This document shows positions 54,115-64,000 of a DNA stretch of 64,000 nucleotides, piece after piece. Position numbers and translations under genes: made by a program. The stretch lies in the NCBI GenBank assembly GCA_964036045.1, contig OZ038378.1, forward strand, positions 176,846,341 through 176,910,340, given 5' to 3'. A model generated the notes under the pieces. That model was not told the DNA's origin. It saw only the letters and a list, made by a program, of their open reading frames with translations, and made no database searches. The DNA is from Eutreptiella sp. 'Long Island Sound 2002'. Lineage: Eukaryota > Euglenozoa > Euglenophyceae > Eutreptiales > Eutreptiaceae. Within the stretch, counting starts at the first letter, position 1; every line of letters starts with the position of its first letter.

Positions 54115-55608
54115 TACAGTCATCACGGAACACACGACACACACATATAGAAAACATAGGAAGTCAGCAACTGTTGTGGCCGAAGGAGTGACGACAGAAA
54201 CTGAGCAGCACAGTAGTTAGCATGCAGACAGTGAGTATATTATATAAGCTGTTGCTTCAACCATGACTCCAGCAATCAGCAACATTTTCGAAATGTTATC
54301 TGCAGGTATATGTCACTGCTGTCCATAGTCGCATACCACCTGTGCATAGCATATCAATGACCCTCAAACTGTTGCAGTGGAATTCATGATTGCGCCATCA
54401 TCCTCACACATGAACGCGACAGTCCCCCGTCATCCATGCAAGGGGACAGTTGACATGTAATTCCCCCCTCCCCCCCACAGGTGGCTCTCACACAGAGCAG
54501 TGAAACAGGGACAGTCCGCGGGCTCCGTTGGCACAACCTACCAAGGGAGTCTATTGGACCCATGCATGCAGGCACATGGGGGGGGGGGGGGGGGTTGGCA
54601 TGACGCCTGGATGGATGGCCGTCTGAAGCTGGCAGCTCCTAGTGGCCTCCTGCCATTTACCCTTGTCCTTTCCTTGAACCCTTTCCCTCCGTCGGTGGCG
54701 GCGCCCATCGGCCTCTCACCACATTGTGCCCTCCCTCTCCCTGCCTGGCCTACCCTTACCTCCCTACTCCCCCTTCCTTCCTTGTCCCTGGGCCCCCGCA
54801 AAGAGGCGGTCCCCTGAAGGAGATGCGGGCTGACATACGACGCCAGCAGCCCGCCTGCCAGTCCGCTCAGCACAGAAACAAACCGACACACCATAAACGG
54901 CCAGCAGCCGAAACACCGCCTCCATACAACGCCGTTCAGTGTGTTAAACCGGGAAGTGCCAACCAGCAAACCTACCCCACCTTTCCCCACCCTATCCCCC
55001 GTGAAGGTGGGGCCCACTTCCCCCCTTCTCCCCTCCCCCAGACTGGACCAACAGCAGTGGGTCATACAGAGCGCACAGCTGTGGACACCAGTTGTGCTAC
55101 ACAGTCGCTTGCTGGCCTTCATGGAGCACCAGAACACTGTCCCAACACAGAGGCCGTCTGCTAAACTGAATGCTCAGCAGTCAAGGCCGGACACGACGAG
55201 ATTGTTCACTGTAAATCATTGGGTCCTGTGTCTCAGCATTGAATGAATCAGTCCATGGCGTGGGCCTTCTGCCTTGAGCACCCCCATCCCCCACCCCCCC
55301 ACCCCCTCCAAAACTACTCCTACCCCCCTCCCCCACTCTTTTGAAGAATTGTCCCCCTCCTTTACTGGTTCGCTCAGACATGGAAGCAGGGTACATGGTT
55401 TGCTGCATCCAGTTGAGCCTCACAATTTGTACAGTAATGAAATGTCTGCATGGCCAACCAGAATGCCGCATGTTTTGGCAGTCTGCACGTTGCAGGGTTT
55501 CGCCCCCCCCTCCCCCCCTGCCCCCCCAGACCGCCTAAACGCCTTGATGCCCCTCATGCGCCGCCTTCCTGCTGCTCCGCCGGGTTGCTGCGTTCTCCAA
55601 TCCCACAG
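54115..55608. other. Spacer before membrane-protein exons
   Basis: It holds a G run near 54580, the 54500-54545 copy of the 15838 repeat, and a CCCCCACCC-rich stretch near 55285-55335. A possible exon at about 55042-55130 (acceptor CTCCCCCAG, frame QQWVIQSAQLWTPVVLHSR) could belong to the membrane-protein gene but has no confirmed donor. Confidence 0.4.
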
Positions 55609-55740
55609 AGCCTGCCTCTGAAGAATATCCCAGAGCCAGACATCCCTGAGGAGCTCCGGGCGGATGTCTGGAAGACATCGCAAGCGCTGAGTTTGTCATT
55701 GATCTCTTTCACCACCGGCATCATTGCATTTGCCTGTGGT
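55609..55740 (+). CDS. Multi-pass membrane protein, exon a
   Basis: Acceptor CAATCCCACAG (55608) and donor GGT|GTGGCG (55740/55741) bound a phase-0 exon. It encodes a soluble lead-in, LPLKNIPEPDIPEELRADVW, then a membrane span, LSLSLISFTTGIIAFACG. The splice phase fits the 57186 exon. Each exon of this series contributes roughly one hydrophobic helix. The family is not recognised; a transporter or an ER or Golgi membrane protein is conceivable. Earlier exons were not identified. Confidence 0.55.
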
Positions 55741-57185
55741 GTGGCGCGCCCTCCTGCCTACCCAATCACTCTCTCTCCTATGGCCGGCAAGGCCTTTGTC
55801 CTCTCCCTGTGCCTGTGTAGCTATGCCCCTCTCCCTGTGTGCCTGCGTGGCCATGCCCCCCTCCCCCCCTTGTACAGTGGAAATTGAGATGCAGGCCCTT
55901 GTCCTGGACCCCAGCCATTGAACTTTCAGACAGCAAACAGCAGCGCATCGGATCTGGCACACTAAACTGGAAGCAATGAAGGCCGTGGTGGCAGGCGCTG
56001 CTGGGGCGAAGTGCGGTGAAGCAAACCTGACCCTTTGTGGCCCGCTGTGCACGTTTCCCTATGCCCGCACCCCCCATTGCCTGTGGCCCCTCCCCCTCTG
56101 TGCCCCCTATCCCCACCTCCGACTTGCTGCAGGGCCTACCGTGCAATCCGGTGGATTGATGGCGTTCAGTGGCGCACACTTTGCGCTATCGTTAACGGTG
56201 TGTGTGCTCCCCCCCCCCCCCCACAGCGCCCGTGCGGCAGGCCCCTGCAGAGAGGTCAAATGGCGTTGAGTGGCGCACACTTTGGGCTATCGTTAACGGT
56301 GTGCATGCTCTCCCCCCTGCGCAAGCACCGCATTGTCTAAGCACCAGGACCCGGTGTGACCGTCGTTTTTCTGACCACAATTTTTTTGGTCAGAAGCTTA
56401 GCGGAATTGATTTTGTGCCGTTTGTAGAGGGAAACAGGGGCTGTGTCATGTTTGGGATGAGTCCTCCTGCTCATAACAACATTATGCTTGGTACTGCAAA
56501 CCACTGCTGTTTGTTTTGATGTGATTTTCAGCCATGACTAATGTTGCTGCTGAGAGACAGCGAGGCAATCCCTCACCCTTCACATGCACAATTTGCGAAA
56601 TAGGTTTCCGAAGCGTGGCGTGCAATTTCTGATGACAAGTTGCGCTCCGCCATGCGAAAAGCCATTTTCCCCAATGGGCTGAAGTTGAGCCATTTCAAAA
56701 CCTGAAGCCAAGCCTGCTCCAAAGTCTGCCCCAAAGGGCAAGCATGTGCAATTGTTCATTTTCATTTGGTACCGCGCGTTGCGTGGAAGCACCGCCTTGT
56801 CTAAGCACCAGGAACCGGTGTGACCGTGGTTTTCCAGACTTTCCTGGTGCTTGCGCAAGGGGGGGGGGGTACAGCGTTTGTGCGGCAGGCCCCACAGAGA
56901 GGTCAAGACGCCCCCCTGGAGGGAGTGCGCCCTGGAGGCATGGGGACCACGTGTTGACTCTGCGACATGTACGAGGTCACTCTGGGAGACTGGGGCCCGA
57001 GTGAACAACGGTGCAACCGTGCACACCTGCGCCCCCCAACTGCTGAAGTGGTGACCTGCTTCCGCATGCGCATGGCGTGTTCCCCATTCGGGGGGTTTGC
57101 ATGCCCGACCATCTGCCGACACTCCGGTTTCCATTCAGTGCCATACCCCTATCCTCTGTGTTGCATCCCCTCGGCATCCCCTCAG
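55741..57185 (+). other. Intron between membrane-protein exons a and b
   Basis: About 1.4 kb, phase 0, ending in GGCATCCCCTCAG. It holds two copies of a GGCGTT(C/G)AGTGGCGCACACTTT...ATCGTTAACGGTGTG phrase (about 56161 and 56263) and two of GCAAGCACCGCATTGTCTAAGCACCAGGA-like sequence (about 56318 and 56787). These are short local duplications. Confidence 0.5.
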
Positions 57186-57329
57186 GAGTTGGAATACGAT
57201 GGGCTGCTTCGAGGCCTCAACGCAATGGCCTTTACTTCGGGGGTCGTGGTGCTGTTTCCTTGGTTCCCTCCCAATATCACAGTGCGGGCAGTGGCAGCTG
57301 TGTCCATCTCCTCGTGTCTGCTCAACGAA
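57186..57329 (+). CDS. Multi-pass membrane protein, exon b
   Basis: A phase-0 exon with acceptor CATCCCCTCAG (57185) and donor GAA|GTCCGC. It encodes ELEYDGLLRGLNAMAFTSG, then VVVLFPWFPPN and TVRAVAAVSISSCLLNE: two hydrophobic helices with a short NIT loop (a possible N-glycosylation site). The reading frame and phases join exons a and c without stops. Confidence 0.55.
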
Positions 57330-58364
57330 GTCCGCGCCTGTGTTGTGGGTATTGCTGCCTGTGCTTCATCCCACGATTGCACTCCCCATCCTCCCCCTCG
57401 CTCCCTCCCCACTGACCCCTGTATTCTGGGGGCCGTTCCGGCTGGTCCCTTAGAGCGCAGCTTTGTGCATTCCCTTGGTGGCGAGCTTGCAAGTTTTCGG
57501 ACTATACCAGAGAGCCATTCATTCATGGCCATGTTGTGTATCGCATTGACTCCTGGACTGCACACACTACCCCACAGCAGCTGAATGTATGGCTGAGGGA
57601 CTGTGGCGCGGGCCCTTGCTTGCGCACCCACAAGTCTCCACAGGCTCCACGTCTGTCAGGCCATGACTGGGATGTCGGCTGCGTGTTGACGTGAAAGGCG
57701 TCCCTACCCACAAGCTCGCCCAATTTTTTGTTGAACTGGGCCCGTCAATGTCTACCCCACAAACAACAGGTCATTGAAACGCCCCATTCAGCCCTTTGTC
57801 CCCTAGTGAAGTGGACGAACAGCCAATGGGGGCCTCCCTGCAGTAGGCCATGGCCATGGGCGGGGGCGGGGCTTTACAGCCGTGCCCAGAGGGGATTCCG
57901 GGTTCCCGCCAAGGCAAGCGCAGGGAGTGGAGTACCCAACCCAAGGAGCCCCTGTGGTCACCTCCCGCAGGTTTGCAGAGGGGACCCTGAACCCAGGCGG
58001 TGCAACGCCCTGGTGGACCGGGGTCTCGCCGGAAGATCCAAAGCGTTCAGGCCACTGACGACGAAAGCATCGCGTTTGCTGAGAGTTCAGGGCAGCAGAC
58101 AGCCGCGCACTGGGCACTGCGAAGCAGAAGGCGACATGAAGGAAAGGAAAAGTGGCACGAAAGGCCAGATCGATTGAGCCAAGAGGTTTAACGGGTGACT
58201 GTTTAGGACCCTGGAAAGGAATGAGCAGACAGAAAGTCCTACTCCGCTAGACCTCACGCAAAGCACACCCAGTGACTCTACAACAAGGTACAGAAACAGG
58301 CCTCTGTGTGGGGCCCCGCCTGCATCCATTTCCAGATCGACAGCAAGCCAAAGGAGCTGCACAG
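57330..58364 (+). other. Intron between membrane-protein exons b and c
   Basis: About 1.0 kb, ending in GGAGCTGCACAG. No recognisable feature was seen apart from pyrimidine-rich stretches near 57380-57415. Confidence 0.5.
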
Positions 58365-58492
58365 GTTGGCATCCTGATTCCTGCGGTCGTTGCGATCCGT
58401 CACCTCTATGCTCCGGGACTGTTCCCGTGGCATCCAATAATGATGGTGGCAGGCATCACGTCCATAGCAATTGGGGTTTCGATCCAACTCAG
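58365..58492 (+). CDS. Multi-pass membrane protein, exon c
   Basis: Starts in phase 0 after GCTGCACAG and ends in phase 2 at CTCAG|GTCTCC. It encodes VGILIPAVVAIRHLYAPGLF and MMVAGITSIAIGVSIQL, two further hydrophobic helices. The split codon is completed by the first base of the 60241 exon (AG plus T gives Ser), so exons c and d are compatible. Confidence 0.55.
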
Positions 58493-60240
58493 GTCTCCTG
58501 CACTGCATTGATGGTGGTCATGATTGTGGCTATTGTGGTTGGTCTGGGTTGTGATTGGGATCATAATTGGCCCTACCAGTGTGATGGCCGTGCGATTTCG
58601 TAGCTTGTTGGTGATGCCGCAGGACAGACAAGACAAAGGGTGCTTTGCAGTGGTGGCGATGAACAACAGGGAAAGCTCGCTTTCAACAAAGGAAGACAGC
58701 AGGAAGGGGACCCAGAGCAGGGTGTTGGAAGCGGTCAGGAAGGGGCTGGCGAGTCGGAGCGATTACTGTCAGCTGCAAATGCCGTTTAGGGGAGCAGTTG
58801 GGAAAAAGAAGAGCGCCTGGGTGGAGAGGGGGCATGGGGTACCCACTGCCTTTCCAATTCCTGGCGGGCCACAGCCGAAGCTGCAGACACACAGCGTAAG
58901 GGCACCGGCAGCAGAGTACGTCTCGTCCTGTCAGCATGCGCCCGCAAAAGTGTTGCTCTGTCTGCTATCGTTTTGTTGTCAGCGGACGCAAGAATTGGAC
59001 ACACTCGGCACTGGCCAGTGCTGGTGCTGCCGGAATGTCGGGTGTGTGAGCTTTTGCCCAATCCTTTTACCAGGACTGTCTTTCAGTGACCGGCTCTTTG
59101 TCTTGTGCACTGAGGATAGCCCTGGGAACCGACACTCACAGGGCCGGCCAATCACTATGCGGCAATCTAACGTAAACCCAGGTTCCAGCTTTTTTCTCCC
59201 ATATGGACTCCCTAACCACGTGCATGGGTCCTATCTCTGTCCTATGCATATGTCCTGCATATGTCCTATCTCTGGGTATTCATGATTGGCCCCCATGTTG
59301 AGCGCCACAAGTGAGACCTAGCTGTATTGAGGCCAGCACAGGTTGGCTGAAAATTGTCTAGACCCAGGTCCCATCAACGCCCTCACCAGTGCGCGGATCC
59401 TATCTTTGGAGAACCCCAATTGGATCCTCTGTGCGCCTTATTGTGATGTTTTGGCCGTTTTGAGGCCTGCATGGGTTGCTTTATGTAGGTTTTCTTGGAC
59501 ACAAAGTCTGACAGGCTTATCTCCACTGTGTGGGATGGGTGTTTGTGGAGTTTATGCAGTTTCTGACCATTTTTGTTAAGCCAGCCACCGAATGCGCTTC
59601 TGGTAGCCTCAGGGACCGTACGGCATTCCATATGCAGGGCAACTCCACCACCACATTCATACCAAAGGATTTTTACTTGTTATCGTTCCACGTCACAAGC
59701 AACACAGCATGGAAAAGTTCTTCCCAGCAATCATTGCACCTCTACCTCTGTCCTCTATATGGCTGACCCAATGGCAAAGGTCAGGAGTTCTGGAGCATGG
59801 ATCCAGTTAGGTCAGGACTGTTGGGCCTATTCTGCACCTGTCACCACTGTTGCTGGACTCCTTTGGCCTCCCTGGGTTCCGGGTGTAGGGTCTAGGGCAG
59901 GGTAGGACTAATTCTAGGGGAAAAGGGAGGAGAGGTGCATGAAGCAGACACAGGAAAACCACCCCACTGTGGTGCTGTGCACACATGACAGCCAAGGGAT
60001 CAGACAACCCCAGTTGCCCCCTCACCCTGCCCCCCTTGGCCCCAGCTGCAGCTCCGTACTGATCTCCAAGCCCAAGCACAGCACCATTCGCAACCACCTG
60101 ACCTAGGCCACACAGGCCACACGCCACTGAGAACACTGCCAGCAAAATGCCTGGAATTGCAGCGTACCATGGCCTCATGCCCCGCGGCTGCAGGAATAGC
60201 CCTGCTCCACACGGATGTTCTGGTTTGTTCTGCTTTTCAG
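58493..60240 (+). other. Intron between membrane-protein exons c and d
   Basis: About 1.7 kb, ending in GTTTGTTCTGCTTTTCAG. It contains a local repeat of TCCTAT(G/C)...CATATGTCCT near 59228-59268. An additional small exon could hide here, but none was recognised. Confidence 0.45.
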
Positions 60241-60360
60241 TGTTTGTGTCATGTCCAGAGTTTCAAATGCCGTGCTTTGCTTTGCAGCTGGTCTTGCGAT
60301 CATCATTGCCAACAAAGTGATTTACCACCTCCCACATATGAAGTCGGTGCACGATTGGGT
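60241..60360 (+). CDS. Multi-pass membrane protein, exon d (3' end uncertain)
   Basis: After a strong acceptor (CTGCTTTTCAG at 60240) the frame reads VCVMSRVSNAVLCFAAGLAI, then IIANKVIYHLPHMKS: another membrane helix. Donors are possible after CACGATTGG (GTGTCA, 60360 approx.) or after AAGTCG (GTGCAC); both are phase 0, which fits the 60797 exon. Confidence 0.5.
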
Positions 60361-60796
60361 GTCAGGGGCTGCAATGACAGGTCCCCTTGCAAGGCTCACT
60401 CTGAGGCGCAGGCACTGGGATTACCCCCGCTTCCGCCTCTCCCCTGGTGCACCTCAGAAAGGCTTCAGGGGAAGGCAACGCGTTTTTTTCTACCTATTCT
60501 CACTCAAACTCCCTCCTCTAACTGTGGGGTGAGCACAGGCACTGCCATCGTTTCTGTGAGGAGTGTCGCATGGCACAGCCTGGGCCATTGTGGCATGTGC
60601 AAAGCGCCTGAAGCTATTTCCTGCAGCACAGCAGTGCAGCCCCGTCCACATATTTTCTCCCCCCCCCCCCCCCCACACGCACAATAAAGAAGGCGCCTTT
60701 CACAGTGGTGGGGGGTGGAATGCTGCCTGCTGCCGCCTGCCCAGCCCGCCCTTGACAGACCAATGTGTGCCACTGAGCAACTACTGGTCTCAGCAG
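60361..60796 (+). other. Intron between membrane-protein exons d and e
   Basis: About 0.4 kb, ending in ACTGGTCTCAGCAG, with a C homopolymer (about 60657-60674). No other feature was seen. Confidence 0.45.
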
Positions 60797-60910
60797 GCGA
60801 TACGTGCAAATTTGTTGGACGGCTTCAGGCCACCCTTTGCAATGCGCTGGTTTTATGCGTCAAAGGCAATGTGGGATGAACACTTTGTGAATTTACATTT
60901 TGCTCGGAAA
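60797..60910 (+). CDS. Multi-pass membrane protein, exon e
   Basis: A phase-0 exon (acceptor CTCAGCAG, donor CGGAAA|GTAGGC) encoding IRANLLDGFRPPFAMRWFYA and SKAMWDEHFVNLHFARK. It is amphipathic and aromatic-rich and would suit a loop or tail after the helices. Later exons, if any, were not found before the right edge. Confidence 0.45.
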
Positions 60911-61640
60911 GTAGGCCTCACAAGGTCTTGACTGTACATTTTCACACCATGCAAGGTCATCACTGAAGGTGCAACCAAGCCACACCACCCCGACACCTCA
61001 GTAAGCCCAAATTTAAGCCCTTTCTGGAGACAACAAATTGGCCCAAAAAATGCATTGTCAGAGCAGGGAAAAACTGTGCTATCATGCAGGAGGGTTGAAC
61101 TCGCAAAAGCCCAGCGACTACGATGCTAGAGCAGAGTCAACCCCAGAGTCAACCCCTGCAGCATTGCATGAGGGCTCAATATTTCTGTTTGCGTACAAAG
61201 CCCACACTTTCCCTTCCCCCCATTTTCCCCCAAAACCCAACCACACAGAATAAACACTTGTAGCCCGGCACACCTACCAGAATTGTAATGTCGTTCAAAG
61301 AAAAATTGGTTCTTTTGAATTTCGGGCGCTATGTGCAATTGTGCTACCAACGTGTCATGCAATCTTTTGCTGTGGTGGATTTTGGGTTCCTTAACTGGAA
61401 TGTTGCTTGTTCTTTTCGGGGTTGGGGAGCTTTTGGTGATTATGTGGTTTTGCGAGATGCGTTCAAAAAATGGTGTTTGAATTTTTTTGCATTTTGAACA
61501 TTCAAAATTCAACAAACAAGCACGATGTAAGCAAACACAACGGAACTCCACATGTGTTTGGCTGCCCACATGGCAGCACGCCGTGCCATTGGTTCACGTC
61601 CCTTACAGTTGGCGGGACGCCTAGGACTCCCAAAGCGCTT
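60911..61640. other. No gene seen
   Basis: Contains the short inverted phrase TTGAATTTTTTTGCATTTTGAACATTCAAAATTCAA (about 61475-61510, read as a TTGAATTTT / AAAATTCAA hairpin) and otherwise nothing recognisable. Confidence 0.4.
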
Positions 61641-61647
61641 GGGTGTC

Positions 61648-62350
61648 CTAGCCATCCTCAGCGGCCCCGGTGTCGGAGACCGCTTGCATTGCTGCATCGG
61701 CACTGCGCTGCCCACCGGCTTGTCCGCGGGCTCTTCCTCCTCTTTGGGGGGTGCGCGGGTGGGGGGGGGGGGGGCTGCGTCCTTGGCGGGGGCCTTCGGG
61801 GCGCTTGTGGCGGTCCCCCCCCGCGAAATTTTCCCACCAGGCGGCCTCCTTGGCCTCCAAGGCGAAGCATAAGTATGCTTGCACCCTGTAGGCCAGCCCC
61901 CCTTTGGGTCAACCTCACCCACTTGTGCCGCATCTCCACCTTCACCGCCTCCACCTCCTCGCTAGAGCTGGAGGCGGAGCTACTGCCGTCGGAGCTCCTC
62001 CTGCTGCTGCACCTACTGCTGCTTCTGCTGCTGCTCTGGCTGCAGCGGTGCATCTTGGGGCGCCCGCTGCGGACTGCACCCTCATCGTGGGACTCAAACT
62101 TGAGTTGCGCGAGGGGGTTCGGTTGCGGGCTATCGCTGGATGCGGCCCCCGCTGGCGGCTCCTCCTTTGCCGGTGTGAGGCCCATCCTTTTCCCCGCTTC
62201 CCCCAGCGGCACCCACGGGACGCCAGGGTGGATGGGGGTAGTGGCCCAAAGACCACCGAGCTCCCTGCCCTGGACCCACTCCTGGGGCCCACGGAGGAGG
62301 TGCAAGCCCTGGGCTAGCCGGTTGGTGAGAAGAACCCCCCCCCCCCCCAA
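61648..62350 (-). pseudogene. Transposon-like ORF remnant, basic and Ser-rich
   Basis: Minus-strand frames with coding character join across one shift near 61890. The first has GKRMGLTPAKEEPPAG, a Ser/Arg-rich run (SSRSSSRCSSRRSSDG), and EEVEAVKVEMRHKWVRL. The second has AYLCFALEAKEAAWWENF and GDRHKRPEGPR. The stretch starts and ends at C/G runs. I do not recognise the family. Its neighbourhood of other broken frames suggests a mobile-element origin. Confidence 0.35.
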
Positions 62351-62353
62351 GAA

Positions 62354-63185
62354 GTGGTGCTAGCCTCCCCAGCGTCCCACAACATCTTGTTCGCGGTGCT
62401 CGGTACCCGGCGGTCGCAAACTGACATTCGCTTGTGGAAGTTTGTATCGTGGCGCAGGGCCACACCACAGCACATCCAGCGGGTGGCCACCGTTCTGACG
62501 GTCCTGTGGGGCCTCATGCCCCATATGCTACTCGCCCCAAACTCCTACTTGCGTGTCTTGTGGGAGATCTCCAAACAGTTCGTCGCCTCCCCCGTACCCA
62601 CGTACAGAAGCGTCTTTCTGCCCTCCCCTCACGTTACTCCGGTGTACAACTGCGGAACGTTTTAGCCATGCTTAAGGAAGCTACCCTGCTCCAGGGACAG
62701 GAGTCTAAGCAGAGTGTTCTGCAGGGCGTATCCATCACGGCGGCCACTAGCATGGCGTTGGGTAGAATGGGCAAGCCCCTGCGACCGTACAAAGGCATTA
62801 CCTCGGATGTGGGTGTCACCATCCCAATAGCCTAGGCCCGCCGGGAAGAGGTGCGGTCTCAAGCCGTCCACACCACTATCTCCGCCCACCAAACGCTGAA
62901 TGTCTCCTATTTTGAGGCAACGTACGACCCGGGGGGGGGGGGGGGGGTGGAAAAAATTTGCGCCTGGAAAAAATTTTCGCGGGGGGTTGGGGTCCCGGGC
63001 CATTCCGTCTCCGGATCAGGAGCCCGGACCTGTCATCAAAGGCCGGCTTCTTCCCCCTGCTGAACCCCTCGGGGGAGGTCGCGGCGGTGCGGCACTGCGT
63101 GCGGCATGTCATGGTGACGCACTCTGAACTGTTGGCGCAGGTGCCCCCGCTGCCAAATGCCCATCCCCAGGCCCGGGGGGAGGGG
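62354..63185 (+). pseudogene. Transposon-like ORF remnant, + strand
   Basis: Coding-like frames run from NILFAVLGTRRSQTDIRLWK through VLTVLWGLMPHMLLAPNSYL. After a shift near 62620 they continue as LRNVLAMLKEATLLQGQESK and ALGRMGKPLRPYKGITSDVG, then past a TAG (62833-62835) into VHTTISAHQTLNVSYFEATYD. A G run then breaks it, and FFPLLNPSGEVAAVRHCV may continue it to about 63185. The family is unknown. Confidence 0.4.
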
Positions 63186-63594
63186 GGCGGCCGGGCCCGG
63201 TCCTTGTATGCGACACCCCCCCAGTTTTGAAAGATAGCGGTGTGGGGGCTATGGCGCCAACGGCGCCGAATTTTTTGTCCCATGCTTAGTTGAGAAGGGT
63301 ACCATGCCTTTAGTCCTTAAGACCCTTAAGACTTTCTTCCTGGCAAAGACAAGATATCGCTATTATTGCACACATACTTCTATACCCCCATGCCCTCAGA
63401 ACCCCCCTTGAGGTATGCATGTGATAGTAGTGGGTTGCGTGCAGCCGCCCTCCCCGCCAAGCTGCCAATACCCCCCCCCCCCCCACCCTCCAGCCGACCC
63501 CCCTGCCCCCCCCCCGCCCCCCCCGCAAGGTGTGACAGATAGCTAGGGGGGGTGTTGCATCAGGCCCAGTTTCAGTCGCCCCCCCCCCCCCCCC
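63186..63594. other. C-run-rich spacer
   Basis: Several C homopolymers (about 63470-63485, 63505-63525 and 63579-63594) separate two oppositely oriented ORF remnants. No gene was seen. Confidence 0.5.
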
Positions 63595-63996
63595 AGGACA
63601 TGGGGTGCGGTGGGGAACGCCACGCACCGTGAGGGGGATGTCAAATTGCAACCACCACCACTCCCAAACGCGGGCGACCACCGTTGCCTCCCGCACCGTG
63701 GGGTTGCCCACCTCCTTCCTTGCCCCACTGCGGGCGCTATGGTCGTTGTACCTGACCTTGAGGAGCTGGTTGACGGACTCCACAATAGCGTGGCTCACCA
63801 TCGCCATCTTATGGTGGTGTCGGGCCACCAGGAGGCGGTCGCAGTCCTCCTCCAGGAAAAGGAGATCTTGTGACCCCGACAACGGGGCCACATGCTCGCG
63901 AAAACGGCGTGCCGGGTCGCGGCATGCCGGAGCGGGACCATGCTGGAATGTACGGTACATTTGTCTTAGCAACTCCCTCATGTCCGGGATGGCCAC
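63595..63996 (-). pseudogene. Transposase-like C-terminal fragment (runs off the right edge)
   Basis: The minus-strand frame enters from the right edge and reads MRELLRQMYRTFQHGP, LLFLEEDCDRLLVARHHHKM, AIVESVNQLLKVRYNDHSAR and VARVWEWWWLQFDIPLTVRG before reaching a C run. The Glu-Ser-x-Asn...Lys...Tyr-Asn-Asp-His and Trp-Glu-Trp-Trp pattern recalls the C-terminal region of large algal DNA-transposon proteins, but I cannot name the family. Confidence 0.4.
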
Positions 63997-64000
63997 AGTG

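Noticed and set aside
1-64000. CRISPR arrays, bacterial operons or ribosome-binding sites
   Set aside because: The window is eukaryotic, with spliced genes; repeats are satellites and transposon pieces without uniform spacers.

Overview
This is a eukaryotic nuclear window. It has intron-rich genes with GT-AG junctions, introns up to about 5.6 kb, dinucleotide microsatellites, dozens of C/G homopolymers of 9-17 bases, and many mobile-element remains. The best clue to the organism is a complete four-exon gene for the plastid ATP synthase gamma subunit (20617-31012, + strand). Its product has a long N-terminal leader with two separate hydrophobic segments and lacks the short cysteine-containing insertion of green-plant gamma subunits. 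That points to an alga with a complex, non-green plastid; a peridinin dinoflagellate is my best guess, but the sequence does not prove it.

Layout. 1-2.5 kb: repeats, including a nested foldback element (1478-2091). 2.5-10.4 kb: at least five exons of a tyrosine-kinase-like gene (N-lobe part, HRDIAARN catalytic loop and DFG, C-lobe, coiled coil, UBA-like domain); its first exons are not visible. 12.5-16.4 kb: Pro/Ser-rich open stretches interrupted by a 1.17-kb element, of which a >99.5% identical copy lies at 17.7-18.9 kb. 20.6-31.0 kb: atpC, whose introns hold tRNA-like SINE pieces, a small inverted-repeat element, GT repeats and a relic coding for a Cys/His zinc motif. 32.0-42.5 kb: a block almost free of C/G homopolymers, holding a GIY-YIG Penelope-like retroelement cut off at its RT boundary, a decayed gene with a SAP-like and a PHD region, clusters of palindromes, a 184-bp satellite with a dimeric higher-order pattern, and a 5'-truncated chromodomain Ty3/gypsy element with a candidate 3' LTR. 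42.5-50.8 kb: mostly non-coding, with a second chromovirus fragment. 50.8-53.1 kb: a 171-bp tandem array running into a DDE (Harbinger/DDE_Tnp_4-like) transposase with a C-terminal zinc motif. 53.5-54.1 kb: a decayed RNase H. 55.6-60.9 kb: five exons of an unrecognised multi-pass membrane protein. 61.6-64 kb: decayed ORFs that look transposon-derived.

The host genes (kinase, atpC, membrane protein) are all on the + strand and are spread out by long, repeat-filled introns. Mobile-element frames commonly carry in-frame TAG or TGA codons and homopolymer frameshifts. TAG and TGA each lie one C-to-T or G-to-A transition from a fitting sense codon, which suggests mutational decay. All calls come from reading the sequence; no database search was possible.
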